From: RBG-16-66-20 sp040752005
GTDB taxonomy: Bacteria; Pseudomonadota; Gammaproteobacteria; Burkholderiales; SG8-39
Reading direction: 5' to 3'
DNA length: 64,000 nucleotides
Assembly (NCBI GenBank): GCA_040752005.1
Contig: JBFMFX010000010.1
Span: 62,001 to 126,000 of the forward strand
Below the pieces are notes generated by a model. It saw nothing but the letters and a program-made list of their open reading frames with translations. It did not search any database and was not told where the DNA came from. How positions within the stretch are numbered: the stretch's first letter is position 1; each line of letters starts with the position of its first letter. This document shows, one piece after another, positions 50,552-58,653 of this stretch. A program made the position numbers and the translations under genes.

Positions 50552-51871
50552 CTACTTCGTGTACAGCACTCCCGGCAGCCAGAGGGCGAGCTGGGGAAAG
50601 ATCATGACGAGGGCAAGTCCCGCGAGCTGCAAGCCCATGAACTGGATCATGCCCTTGTAGATGTCGGCAAGCTCCCATTGCGGCGCCACCCCCTTCAGGA
50701 AGTAGGCCGAGAGCGCGACCGGAGGCGAGAGCCATGCCGTCTGCAGGTTGACCGCCACGAGGATGCCGAACCAGGTGACGTTGAATCCCAGCTCCTTCAC
50801 CATCGGCAGCATGATCGGCAAAAAGATCAGCACGATCGGTACCCATTCGAGGGGCCAGGCGAGCAGAAAGATGACCGCCATCAGCAGGATCAGGATGACC
50901 ATCGGCGGCAGATCGAGCCCGAGCAGGGCCTCGGTCATCATCATCGGCGTGCCCAGGCGCGAGAACACCGCGCCGAAGAAGTTGGAGGCGGCGACCAGAA
51001 ACAGGATCAGGCACGACACTTCCAGCGTCTTGAGCACCGAGTCGTAAAGAAGCTTCCAGGTCAGCCTGCGGTAGACGATCGTGAGAAGCAGCGAGCCGGC
51101 GGCGCCGACCGCCGCGCCTTCGGTGGGCGTGGCGATGCCGAAGAGGATCGAGCCGAGCGAGGCGAGCACCAGAACCGAGGGCGGCACCAGTCCCTGCACA
51201 AACTCCCTGACGATCTCCCAGCGCGACTGCGCGTGTTCGTCCTCCGGCAGCGCCGGGCCGAGCGCCGGGTTGAAGTAGCAGCGCACCATCGCGTAGATCG
51301 TGTAGATCGCCGCGAGCGCAAGGCCCGGGACGATCGCCGCGGCGAAGAGGTCGGTCACCGGCACGCCGATGACCGGGCCCATGACGACCAGCATCACCGA
51401 CGGCGGAATCAGGATGCCGAGCGTGCCGCCGGCGGTGATGATGCCGGCGGACATGCGCACGTCGTACTTCGAGCGGTCCATGGCTTTTGCCGCCATGATC
51501 CCGAGCAGCGTCACTGCCGCGCCGACGATGCCGGTGGCCGCCGCGAAGATCGTGGCGCAGAACATCACCGCGATGTAGAGCGAGCCGTGGACGCGCGCAA
51601 GCGCGAGCTGTACCGCGCGGAACAGCCGCTCCAGCAGGCCGGCCTGCTCGAGCAAAAGCCCCATGAAGACGAACAGCGGCACCGAGGCGAGCGTTTGCTC
51701 GCGCATCACCTGGAAGAACTGGAACACCATGAGATGGAACACGGTGTCGCCGAAGCCGGCATAGCCGAACAGCAGCCCGAGGATGATCAGCGTGAAGGCG
51801 ATCGGGAAGCCGACGAAGATGCCGGCGAGCAGCGCCACGATCATCCAGATGCCGATCGTCTCAGGACTCAT
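50552..51871 (-). CDS. dctM: TRAP transporter large permease (DctM family)
   Basis: 439 residues with twelve or so TM helices. Family marks: GFPIAFTLIILGLLFGY near residue 22, LASVPLFVFMGLLLEQAG, AAATGIVGAAVTLLGIMAAKAM, GGTLGILIPPSVMLVVMG, and WLSPPVALSAYFLKGVAP. It is the main transport subunit of a Na+- or H+-driven importer of organic acids or related solutes. It overlaps dctQ by 11 nt and is followed by the HisD-like gene after 12 nt. Confidence 0.94.
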   Translation of the reverse strand: MSPETIGIWMIVALLAGIFVGFPIAFTLIILGLLFGYAGFGDTVFHLMVFQFFQVMREQTLASVPLFVFMGLLLEQAGLLERLFRAVQLALARVHGSLYIAVMFCATIFAAATGIVGAAVTLLGIMAAKAMDRSKYDVRMSAGIITAGGTLGILIPPSVMLVVMGPVIGVPVTDLFAAAIVPGLALAAIYTIYAMVRCYFNPALGPALPEDEHAQSRWEIVREFVQGLVPPSVLVLASLGSILFGIATPTEGAAVGAAGSLLLTIVYRRLTWKLLYDSVLKTLEVSCLILFLVAASNFFGAVFSRLGTPMMMTEALLGLDLPPMVILILLMAVIFLLAWPLEWVPIVLIFLPIMLPMVKELGFNVTWFGILVAVNLQTAWLSPPVALSAYFLKGVAPQWELADIYKGMIQFMGLQLAGLALVMIFPQLALWLPGVLYTK

Positions 51872-52427
51872 GGCTGATCAGCTCCTCGAGTGTCCTGTGC
51901 GCGACGAGCCAGCGCCCGGTGCGCAGCGCGTAGAGGCATTTCAGGAACTCCGATACGCCTTGCACGAGCAGCAGCAGCGCGGCCACCGGGATCACGGCCT
52001 TGAGCGGGTAGATCACCGGCATCCACGAGCTGCCGACGGTGCGCTCGTTGCGCAGCCACGAAGCCCAGGCGAACTCCGCGCCCAGCCACAGGAACACTGC
52101 GATACCGGGGAAGAACAGCAGCAGGTAGCACAGCGCGTCCACCGTCGCCTGCGTGCGCACCGACCAGCGCTGGTACAGGAAGTCGGTGCGGATATGCGCG
52201 CCGCGGTACAGCGTGTACGCCGCCCCCAGCATGAAGAGCGCCCCGTAGAGCATGTAGCTGATGTCATAGGCCCACTGCGTCGGCGTGGCGACATGCCGGA
52301 TCGCCACCTCCCAGGTCATCGTGGCAATGAGCGGCAGGATCAGCCAGGCGACGATGCGGCCGGACCACGCGCTCGCCGCGTCGATCGTCCGGATCGCCTG
52401 CACGAGTTTTCCGTTCTCTGCGTCCAT
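51861..52427 (-). CDS. dctQ: TRAP transporter small permease (DctQ family)
   Basis: 188 residues, four TM helices. The ATG at 52427 has GGAA eight bases upstream; an in-frame ATG 6 nt before it is the alternative. DctQ features are the first helix with WLILPLIATMTWEVAIRHV, then ISYMLYGALFMLGAAYTLYRGAHIRTDFLY, the conserved R-x-D-(F/L) part, and a final helix after WMPVIYPLKAVIPVAALLLL. It partners DctM. The gene lies 64 nt after dctP. Confidence 0.92.
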   Translation of the reverse strand: MDAENGKLVQAIRTIDAASAWSGRIVAWLILPLIATMTWEVAIRHVATPTQWAYDISYMLYGALFMLGAAYTLYRGAHIRTDFLYQRWSVRTQATVDALCYLLLFFPGIAVFLWLGAEFAWASWLRNERTVGSSWMPVIYPLKAVIPVAALLLLVQGVSEFLKCLYALRTGRWLVAHRTLEELISHES

Positions 52428-52491
52428 CGTCATTTCCGGAAAAAAGAGAGGCGGCACCGGGCCGCCTCTGGCGTGCGTCCCCGGCCGCGGG

Positions 52492-53607
52492 CTATTTGCC
52501 GCCCTTCAGGTGCGCCTCGCCGACCGAGGTGTTCAGCTTCTGGATGCTCACCCAGAACGGCACCACGTCTCTTGCGAACGCCGCCTGCGAATCGAGCACC
52601 TTCTTGAAGAAGGCGTTCTTGGCGGCATTTTCCTCCATCACCTTCTTCGCCGCCGCCATGAAGGCCGGGAAGTACTCGGGTGGCGTGTCGTGCGTCTGCA
52701 CGCCGTGCTTTGCCCTGAGCTCCGCGAGCGCGAGCGCGTTGGCGCGGATCCGATACGCGGTGGACTCCATCATGTGAGCGATCGTGGCGCCCTCGAAGAT
52801 CGCCTGCACGTCTTTGGGCAGCCGGTTCCAGAACGTCTTGTTAATGTAGACGTCGCCGTTGACGATGTTCTGGTGCAGGCCCTGAAGGTAGTAATGCTTG
52901 AAGGCGCGGTGAAACCCGTAGGCGAGATCGGTCACCGGGCAGCACCACTCGGCCGCGTCGAGCACGCCGCGCTCGGCCGAGGGGATGATCTCGGCGCCGG
53001 GCAGCGCGATCGCGGTGACGCCCATCTCCTTGTAGATCGCGCCCGGGATGCCGGGCGGCGTGCGAAAGCGCTTCTTGCGCAGGTCGTCGAGCGAGCGGAT
53101 CGGCTCCTTGAACCAGCCGAGCGCCTCCGGGCCGACCGGCTGCACGATGAAGCCGACCACGTTCACCTTCAGGTGCTGCTCGAAGAGTTCCCGGTACAGC
53201 TCCTTGCCGCCGCCGTCGAGGTACCACGACACCCACGCGAGCTGGTCCAGACCCACGCCCGCGCCGCCCGAGGGCGAGCCGAAGAGCATCGCTGCCGGGT
53301 GCTTGCCCGACCAGTAATGGGTCCAGGCGAAGCCCGATTCGACCAGCCCCTTGTCCACCGCGTCGAGGATTTCGAACGCTCCCACCACGGCACCGTCGGG
53401 GAGAACTTCGATCTTGAGGCGCCCGCCGGTCATCGCGTCCACCCGCTGCGAAAGCCGCTGTAGCAGCTTGAATTCGTCGGCCGCGGCCGGCACTGCGGCC
53501 TGAAGGCGCATCCTGAAACTCTGCTGGGCCCACGCCAGACCCGGCAGCAGCGCTGCCACCAGCGCTACGGCAATCGCACGCCGCATCCAATCAGCGATCC
53601 GATCCAT
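52492..53607 (-). CDS. dctP: TRAP transporter substrate-binding protein (DctP family)
   Basis: 371 residues. Signal peptide ends about residue 27 (LPGLAWA). GGRLKIEVLPDGAVVGAFEILDAVDKGLVE is the DctP core; the fold's ligand Arg is expected in KKRFRTPPGIPGAIYKEMG. This longer group (about 370 residues, with GLHQNIVNGDVYINKTFWNRLP) binds keto acids or lactate-like ligands in studied relatives. The ATG 53607 has GGAGGAGAG upstream. Transcribed from the promoter at 53650-53678 under LacI-type control. Confidence 0.92.
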   Translation of the reverse strand: MDRIADWMRRAIAVALVAALLPGLAWAQQSFRMRLQAAVPAAADEFKLLQRLSQRVDAMTGGRLKIEVLPDGAVVGAFEILDAVDKGLVESGFAWTHYWSGKHPAAMLFGSPSGGAGVGLDQLAWVSWYLDGGGKELYRELFEQHLKVNVVGFIVQPVGPEALGWFKEPIRSLDDLRKKRFRTPPGIPGAIYKEMGVTAIALPGAEIIPSAERGVLDAAEWCCPVTDLAYGFHRAFKHYYLQGLHQNIVNGDVYINKTFWNRLPKDVQAIFEGATIAHMMESTAYRIRANALALAELRAKHGVQTHDTPPEYFPAFMAAAKKVMEENAAKNAFFKKVLDSQAAFARDVVPFWVSIQKLNTSVGEAHLKGGK

Positions 53608-53634
53608 GACGTTCTCTCCTCCGAGGAAGAAAAA

Positions 53635-53678
53635 TGAAAACGCTTGCATAAGGTATTTTTGCGGTTTTCCGGCGTCAA
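53635..53678 (-). promoter_or_regulatory. Promoter of the dctPQM-hisD-like operon with LacI-type operator at +1
   Basis: On the minus strand TTGACG (53678-53673) and TACCTT (53655-53650) are exactly 17 bp apart. One base later begins TGCAAGCGTTTTCA (53648-53635), an imperfect LacI/GalR-type palindrome with the central CG, so it covers the transcription start. Binding there would block transcription. Confidence 0.75.
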
Positions 53679-53701
53679 GCTGCGGTGCAGCATGGATGCA
53701 C

Positions 53702-53732
53702 TGAAAACGTTTTCATTTTCTGGTGCTAAATT
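53702..53732 (+). promoter_or_regulatory. LacI-type operator and extended -10 promoter of lacI-like gene
   Basis: TGAAAACGTTTTCA (53702-53715) is a perfect 14-bp palindrome with a central CG, typical of LacI-family sites. TG-C-TAAATT (53724-53732) is an extended -10 box 9 nt before the regulator ATG (53742). The operator lies in the -35 zone, consistent with autorepression. Together with the site at 53635-53648 it may support a DNA loop. Confidence 0.72.
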
Positions 53733-53741
53733 TCCTGCTAA

Positions 53742-54761
53742 ATGGCACGGGGTCCCTATCCCAAGCTCTCGGACGTGGCGCGCGCGGCCGGCGTATCGCT
53801 TGCGACCGCCTCGCGCGCGCTCGCCGAGCCGGCGCTCGTGCGCCTGCGCACTCGCGAGCGCGTGCGCGCGGCGGCGGCGATGCTCGGATACGTTCCTCAT
53901 GGCGCGGCGCGCGCCCTCGCCACGCGCCGCTCGCGCACGGTGGGCGCGGTGTTTCCGCCGGTGGACAACCCGATCTTCGCTGCCGCAACGCAGGCGCTCG
54001 CGCACGAGCTGGCTGCCTCGGGCTATACGCTGCTCCTCGCCACGCACGAATACGATCCGGCGTCCGAGCGCGAGGTCACGCGCACGCTGCTCGAGCGCGC
54101 CGTGGACGGGCTGGTGCTGGTCGGCCTCGACCATGACCCGGAGCTTTACCGGATGATCTCGCAGGCCGGTGTTCCCTACGAGCTGATGTGGTCGCTCGAT
54201 CCGGCCGGCTTTCACCCCTGTGTCGGCGTCGCGCACCGCATCGCCTCGGTACGCGCCACTCAGCACTTGCTTGCCCTTGGCCACCGCGAGTTCGCGGTGC
54301 TCGCCGGGCGCACCGCGCACAACGACCGCACGCGCGAGCGGCTCGCCGGGGTGCGCGAGGCGCTCGCCGCGCGCGGGATCGAGTTGCGCCCCGAGCGGGT
54401 GGTCGAGGCCGATTTCGCGCTGCCGGCGGCGCGGCAAGCGTTCGCGGCGCTACTTTCCCGCGCGCCCGGATTCACCGCGCTCGTCTGCGGCAACGACGTG
54501 CTGGCGATCGGCGCGCTTGCCGAATGCGCCGCGCGCGCAATCCTCGTGCCCGAGGCGATCTCGATCGTCGGGTTCGACGACATTGACATGGCCTCGGGAG
54601 TGACGCCCGCGCTCACCACCGTCCGCGTGCCGGCGGCCGAGATGGGGCGCCGCGCCGCCGCGCGCATGCTCGCGCGGCTTGCGGGCGCGACGGTGGTGCC
54701 GGTCGAGGAGCTGCCGGCGACGCTGGTGGTGCGCGCGAGCACCGGTCCGGCACCCCGATGA
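53742..54761 (+). CDS. LacI-family transcriptional regulator
   Basis: 339 residues. HTH at about residues 8-30 (LSDVARAAGVSLATASRAL), hinge-like VRAAAAMLGYVPHGAARALATRRSRTVG, and a PBP-like effector domain (70-335; AVFPPVDNPIF, DGLVLVGLDHD, GFDDIDMASGVTPALTTVRVP). It probably represses both the divergent TRAP operon and itself through the two palindromes in the shared 134-bp region. The effector is likely the TRAP substrate or a product of it. Its stop overlaps the GMC oxidoreductase start (ATGA). Confidence 0.92.
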   Translation: MARGPYPKLSDVARAAGVSLATASRALAEPALVRLRTRERVRAAAAMLGYVPHGAARALATRRSRTVGAVFPPVDNPIFAAATQALAHELAASGYTLLLATHEYDPASEREVTRTLLERAVDGLVLVGLDHDPELYRMISQAGVPYELMWSLDPAGFHPCVGVAHRIASVRATQHLLALGHREFAVLAGRTAHNDRTRERLAGVREALAARGIELRPERVVEADFALPAARQAFAALLSRAPGFTALVCGNDVLAIGALAECAARAILVPEAISIVGFDDIDMASGVTPALTTVRVPAAEMGRRAAARMLARLAGATVVPVEELPATLVVRASTGPAPR

Positions 54762-56317
54762 CTGTCTGGGATTACATCGTCGTCGGCGCCGGATCGGCCG
54801 GCTGCGTGCTCGCCGACCGGCTCACCGCCGATGGGCGCCATCGCGTGCTGCTGCTCGAAGCGGGACCACGCGACTGCTCGATCTGGATCCATCTGCCGAT
54901 CGGCTACGGCAAGACGATGTTCCACCCGGTCTACAACTGGGGCTTCTACACCGACCCCGAGCCGAACATGAACGGCCGGCGGATCTACTGGCCGCGCGGG
55001 CGCGGGCTGGGCGGCTCTTCGTCCATCAACGGGCTCATCCACATCCGCGGCCAGCCCGAGGATTACGAGCGCTGGGCCGCCCTCGGCAACCGCGGCTGGG
55101 GCTGGCGCGAGGTGCGGCCGTATTTCGAGCGCAGCCGCCTTGCCGCCGCGCCGATCGGCGAGCCGCACGAGCTGATGGAGGCGATCATCCGCGCGGCGAA
55201 CGAACTCGGCATCCCGCGCAACGACGACTTCAACGGCGAGCGCCAGGAGGGTGTGGGCTATTACCGCCTGTTCACAAACAACGGCCTGCGGTCTTCCAGC
55301 GCGACCGCGTACCTTCGCCCGGCGGAACGACGGCCGAACCTGCGCGTGGAGACGGATGCGCACGCGACCCGGATCGTCTTCGAAGGCCGGCGCGCCGGCG
55401 GCGTGCGCTACCGCCAGGGCGGCGTCGAGCGCGAGGCGCGCGCCGCGCGCGAGGTGATCGTCTCGGCCGGAGCGCTGCAAAGTCCGCAGCTGCTACAGCT
55501 CTCGGGCATCGGTCCGGGCGAGCTGCTGCGCTCGCTCGGCCTTCCGGTGCTGTGCGAGCTGCCCGGTGTGGGCGAGAACCTGCAGGACCACCTCCAGCTC
55601 CGCGTGATGTTCCGGTGCACGAAACCGATCACGACCAACGACGATCTCGCCAGCCTGCGGCGCAGGATCTGGATCGCGCTCAAGTGGCTGCTGTGGCGCA
55701 CAGGGCCGCTCGCGATCGGGATCAACCAGGGCGGGCTTTTCACCCGTGTGCTGCCGGAGTCGGCGACGCCGGACGTGCAGTTTCACTTCGCCACGCTGTC
55801 GGCGGAGCTGGCGGGCGCGAAGCCGCATCCGTGGTCCGGCTTCACGATGTCGGTGTGCCAGTTGCGGCCCGAGTCGCGCGGCAGCGTGCGCATCCGCTCG
55901 GCCGATCCTTTCGCGCCGCCCTCGATCAGGCCGAACTACCTTTCTGCCGCCCTCGATCGGCGCTGCGCGGTCGCAGGCGTGAAGCTTGCGCGCCGGCTCG
56001 CCGCAACCGAAGCGCTGCGCCCCTATGTCGCCGGGGAATACCGCCCTGGAGCGCAAGCCCGGACCGACGAGGACCTGCTCGAGTTCGCGCGCGAGCATGG
56101 CGCGACGATCTTCCATCCGGCTGGCACCTGCAAGATGGGAAGCGACCCGATGGCGGTGGTGGACGAGCGCCTGCGCGTGCGCGGCGTGGCTGGCCTGCGC
56201 GTCGTGGACGCCTCGATCATGCCGACGCTCGTCTCCGGCAACACCCACGCGCCGGTGGTGATGATCGCGGAGAAAGCTTCCGACATGATCATCGAGGACG
56301 CGGAACGCGCGCTTTAA
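54758..56317 (+). CDS. GMC-family FAD-dependent alcohol dehydrogenase
   Basis: 519 residues. FAD-binding IVVGAGSAGCVLADRLT (residues 7-23), GMC signature 1 GRGLGGSSSINGLIHIRG, signature 2 GALQSPQLLQLSGIGPG, C-terminal active-site His in IFHPAGTCKMG and SGNTHAPVVMIAEKASDMI. Choline dehydrogenase-like; the substrate is an alcohol. Coupled to the LacI-like regulator, it probably belongs to the same catabolic route as the HisD-like dehydrogenase. Its stop overlaps the convergent BKACE stop. Confidence 0.93.
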   Translation: MTVWDYIVVGAGSAGCVLADRLTADGRHRVLLLEAGPRDCSIWIHLPIGYGKTMFHPVYNWGFYTDPEPNMNGRRIYWPRGRGLGGSSSINGLIHIRGQPEDYERWAALGNRGWGWREVRPYFERSRLAAAPIGEPHELMEAIIRAANELGIPRNDDFNGERQEGVGYYRLFTNNGLRSSSATAYLRPAERRPNLRVETDAHATRIVFEGRRAGGVRYRQGGVEREARAAREVIVSAGALQSPQLLQLSGIGPGELLRSLGLPVLCELPGVGENLQDHLQLRVMFRCTKPITTNDDLASLRRRIWIALKWLLWRTGPLAIGINQGGLFTRVLPESATPDVQFHFATLSAELAGAKPHPWSGFTMSVCQLRPESRGSVRIRSADPFAPPSIRPNYLSAALDRRCAVAGVKLARRLAATEALRPYVAGEYRPGAQARTDEDLLEFAREHGATIFHPAGTCKMGSDPMAVVDERLRVRGVAGLRVVDASIMPTLVSGNTHAPVVMIAEKASDMIIEDAERAL

Positions 56318-57144
56318 GCCGGCCGCAGCCCGAGGATGGCACGCGCCTCGGCCGGCGTGGCGGGACGCCGGCCGTAGCGCTCGCAGTGATTGACGATCTT
56401 CTTCACCAGCTCGGCATTGCTCGCCGCAAGCCTGTCGGGCTCGATCCGCAGGTTGTCTTCCAGCCCCGTACGGCAGTGCCCGCCAGTCTCCAGGCACCAC
56501 TGGTTCACCTCCCACTGGTGCCGGCCGACGCCTGCGGCGACCCAGGTGGCGTTCGGTAGGACCTCCTTCAGCTCGGCACGCAGGAAGTCGAACACCTGGC
56601 GGCGCGCGGGCAGTGCGTTCGGAATGCCCATCACGAACTGCACGTGCGGCGGATCCTTGACGAGGCCCTTCCTCACGAGGGTCGCGGCGTTGTAGAGCAT
56701 CGCCAGGTCGAACACCTCGATTTCAGGCTTGATGTCGTACTCCAGCATCGTCTTCGCCAGCCCCTCGACGAAGTCCGGCGGGTTTTCGTAGACCTGATTC
56801 GGGAAATTGACCGACCCAGTAGCGAGCGAGGCCATGTCGGGCTTCAGGTACAGCATCGCGCCGCGCTTCGCCTGCTCGCGTCCGCGCCCGCCGGTCGAGA
56901 ATTGAATGATCATGCCCGGGCAGTGCTTGCGCACGCCTTCCTGCACGCGCGCGAAGAGTTCGGGGTCGGAGCCGGGCGATTCGTCCGGATTGCGCACGTG
57001 GATGTGAACGAGCGAGGCGCCCGCCTCGTAGGCTTCGTGCGTGGATTCGATCTGCTCCGAGGGCGTGACCGGAACGGCCGGGTTGTCCTTCTTGCGCGGC
57101 ACGGCGCCCGTGATCGCGACGGTGATGATGACGGGCTGCGTCAT
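56314..57144 (-). CDS. BKACE family beta-keto acid cleavage enzyme
   Basis: 276 residues, TIM barrel. Family motifs: IITVAITGAVPRKKDNPAVPVTPSEQ, ASLVHIHVRNPDESPG (Zn-site HxH), IIQFSTGG, MASLATGSVNFP, PEIEVFD, and GRHQWEVNQWCLETGGHCRTGLEDN. BKACE enzymes convert a beta-keto acid plus acetyl-CoA to acetoacetate and an acyl-CoA; the family type reaction is 3-keto-5-aminohexanoate cleavage in lysine fermentation. The substrate residue set cannot be assigned by eye. ATG 57144 overlaps the IclR stop (ATGA). Confidence 0.93.
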   Translation of the reverse strand: MTQPVIITVAITGAVPRKKDNPAVPVTPSEQIESTHEAYEAGASLVHIHVRNPDESPGSDPELFARVQEGVRKHCPGMIIQFSTGGRGREQAKRGAMLYLKPDMASLATGSVNFPNQVYENPPDFVEGLAKTMLEYDIKPEIEVFDLAMLYNAATLVRKGLVKDPPHVQFVMGIPNALPARRQVFDFLRAELKEVLPNATWVAAGVGRHQWEVNQWCLETGGHCRTGLEDNLRIEPDRLAASNAELVKKIVNHCERYGRRPATPAEARAILGLRPA

Positions 57145-58010
57145 GAATGGGCTCCTTGCAACATCGGGGCCGCCGAGGAGGCAGCGTCTGCGGGGGCCGC
57201 GGCCGCTTGCTCCGAAGCGACGAACGTCTCTGCGATTGCCGCCGCCGCCCGGCGCAGCGCAGGCAGAAACGAATAGCCGCGCTCGATCGTCATGCGCGGC
57301 GCGGGGCCATGCACGGCGACCGCCGCGCACACGCGCCCGCGCCGGTCCTTGACCGGAACCGCAAGGCATACCGAACCTTCGAAGCACTCGCCGATGTCGG
57401 TGCCGATGCCGCTTGCGCGGATCCGGCGCAGCTCGCGCTCGAGCGCATCCAGCGTCGTGATCGTGCGCTCGGTGTAGCGCCGGAACGGTTCGGGTCCGAG
57501 GACGCGGCGCAGCTCGCGCGGCGTCAGTTGCGCGAGGAAAAGCTTGCCGCTCGCGGTGCAGTGCAGCGGCACCCGCGAGCCGACCTCCATGTGCAGACGG
57601 ACCGTCGCCCGGGTTTCGACGCGGTCGAGGTACACGACCTCATGGCCATCGCGCATCGTGAAGTTGCAGGTCTCGCCGATCTCCTCGACGAGCCGGGCGA
57701 GGATCGCGCGCCGTTCGGTGCGAAGCGGCGAGTGCATCTGCACCAAGAGCGAGAGCGCCGCCGTGCGCGGTCCCACGGTGTAGCGCTTCTCGACGGGCTC
57801 GCGCTGCACGAGCCCCGCACGCGCAAGAAGCCGAAGAATCCGGTACACGGTCGGCTTGGGAAGGCCGCTTGCGCGCGTGAGCGCCTCCAGCGTTGGCGGC
57901 GTACCGGAGGAGGCGATCAGCTCGAGCAGCGAAAAGGCGCGCAGGGTCGAGGATTCTGCTCCTCCGCTTGTGCCTTCGCTGCGCATAGATTTCGGTGAAC
58001 GAAATTCCAT
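57141..58010 (-). CDS. IclR-family transcriptional regulator
   Basis: 289 residues. Winged helix at about residues 20-85 (ALTRASGLPKPTVYRILRLLARAGLVQRE), then the ligand domain with HEVVYLDRVETRATVRLHMEVGSRVPLHCTASGKLFLAQL and GIGTDIGECFEGSVCLAVPVKD. It is divergent from the biotin-carrier gene and co-transcribed with BKACE, so it likely controls both units. The start at 58010 lies 2 nt after a perfect palindrome; Met9 (57986) with an upstream inverted repeat is an alternative start. Confidence 0.92.
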   Translation of the reverse strand: MEFRSPKSMRSEGTSGGAESSTLRAFSLLELIASSGTPPTLEALTRASGLPKPTVYRILRLLARAGLVQREPVEKRYTVGPRTAALSLLVQMHSPLRTERRAILARLVEEIGETCNFTMRDGHEVVYLDRVETRATVRLHMEVGSRVPLHCTASGKLFLAQLTPRELRRVLGPEPFRRYTERTITTLDALERELRRIRASGIGTDIGECFEGSVCLAVPVKDRRGRVCAAVAVHGPAPRMTIERGYSFLPALRRAAAAIAETFVASEQAAAAPADAASSAAPMLQGAHS

Positions 58011-58024
58011 GTTTCAATATTGAA
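57989..58024. promoter_or_regulatory. Palindromic operator candidates at the IclR start
   Basis: TTCAATATTGAA (58013-58024) is a perfect 12-bp palindrome. A second inverted repeat, ATTTCG (57989-57994) and CGAAAT (58000-58005), lies next to it. IclR-family proteins often bind AT-rich palindromes near their own start, so these are the best candidates for autoregulation and control of the divergent operon. Confidence 0.55.
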
Positions 58025-58104
58025 GCACTTTTCACTCCCGTGCAAGAATTCCAACGATGCGACCGAGGAGGAGGCGGCCGGCTTCGTTTTCCGCTCGGCA
58101 AGCC

Positions 58105-58653
58105 ATGCCCCCGGCAGCGCGTGCCCAAGAGCTGACTTACGAGGAGGTGCTGCGGATCGTCGAGCTGGTGAAGACCGCGCCGTTCTCCGAGTTTCGCCTC
58201 AAAGTCGGCGACATCGAGGTGCACCTGCGCCGAGGCGATCACGCCGGCGCGTCGCGGCAGCCTGCCGGCGCATTGCCTGGTGCGGCGCCGCCGGCACCAC
58301 AGGCGCGCGCGCATGCTGCGCTTCCCGGGAGCGCGGCGTCGGCGCCGAGCGAAACCGCGCCGCAGCCGACGGCACCGTCGGACGTGCGCTTCCCCGAGGG
58401 CGCGGCGCTGGTGCGCGCCCCGATGGTGGGAACGTTCTATCGCGCCCCGGCGCCGGACGCGCCGCCGTTCGTCGAGATCGGCAGCCACGTCGAGCCGGAC
58501 ACCACCGTTGGGATCATCGAGGTGATGAAGCTCATGAATGCGATCGTGTCCGAAGTGCGCGGCGTGGTCACGCAGATCTTGGTCGCCAACGCCCAGCATG
58601 TCGAGGCCGGCCAGGCGCTCATGGTGATCCAGCCTGATCCGGAGGATGGATGA
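58105..58653 (+). CDS. Biotin carboxyl carrier protein (BCCP)
   Basis: 182 residues. An N-terminal helical part (about 8-45; LTYEEVLRIVELVKTAPF), an Ala/Pro-rich linker (46-95), and a biotinyl domain (about 100-180) with VRAPMVGTFYRAPAPDAPPF and the biotin site EVMKLMN (Lys142). It carries CO2 between the active sites of a biotin enzyme. No SD is clear before ATG 58105; the frame is open for 16 codons upstream. It is overlapped by the carboxyltransferase gene (4 nt). Homology to AccB is evident, but this copy is dedicated to the cluster. Confidence 0.9.
   Translation: MPPAARAQELTYEEVLRIVELVKTAPFSEFRLKVGDIEVHLRRGDHAGASRQPAGALPGAAPPAPQARAHAALPGSAASAPSETAPQPTAPSDVRFPEGAALVRAPMVGTFYRAPAPDAPPFVEIGSHVEPDTTVGIIEVMKLMNAIVSEVRGVVTQILVANAQHVEAGQALMVIQPDPEDG

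Noticed and set aside
49115..51877. Very long open frame (920 codons) on the plus strand opposite hisD-like and dctM
   Set aside because: Composition is Arg/His/Asp-rich with no domains; it is the antisense shadow of two well-supported genes, which is common at this GC content.
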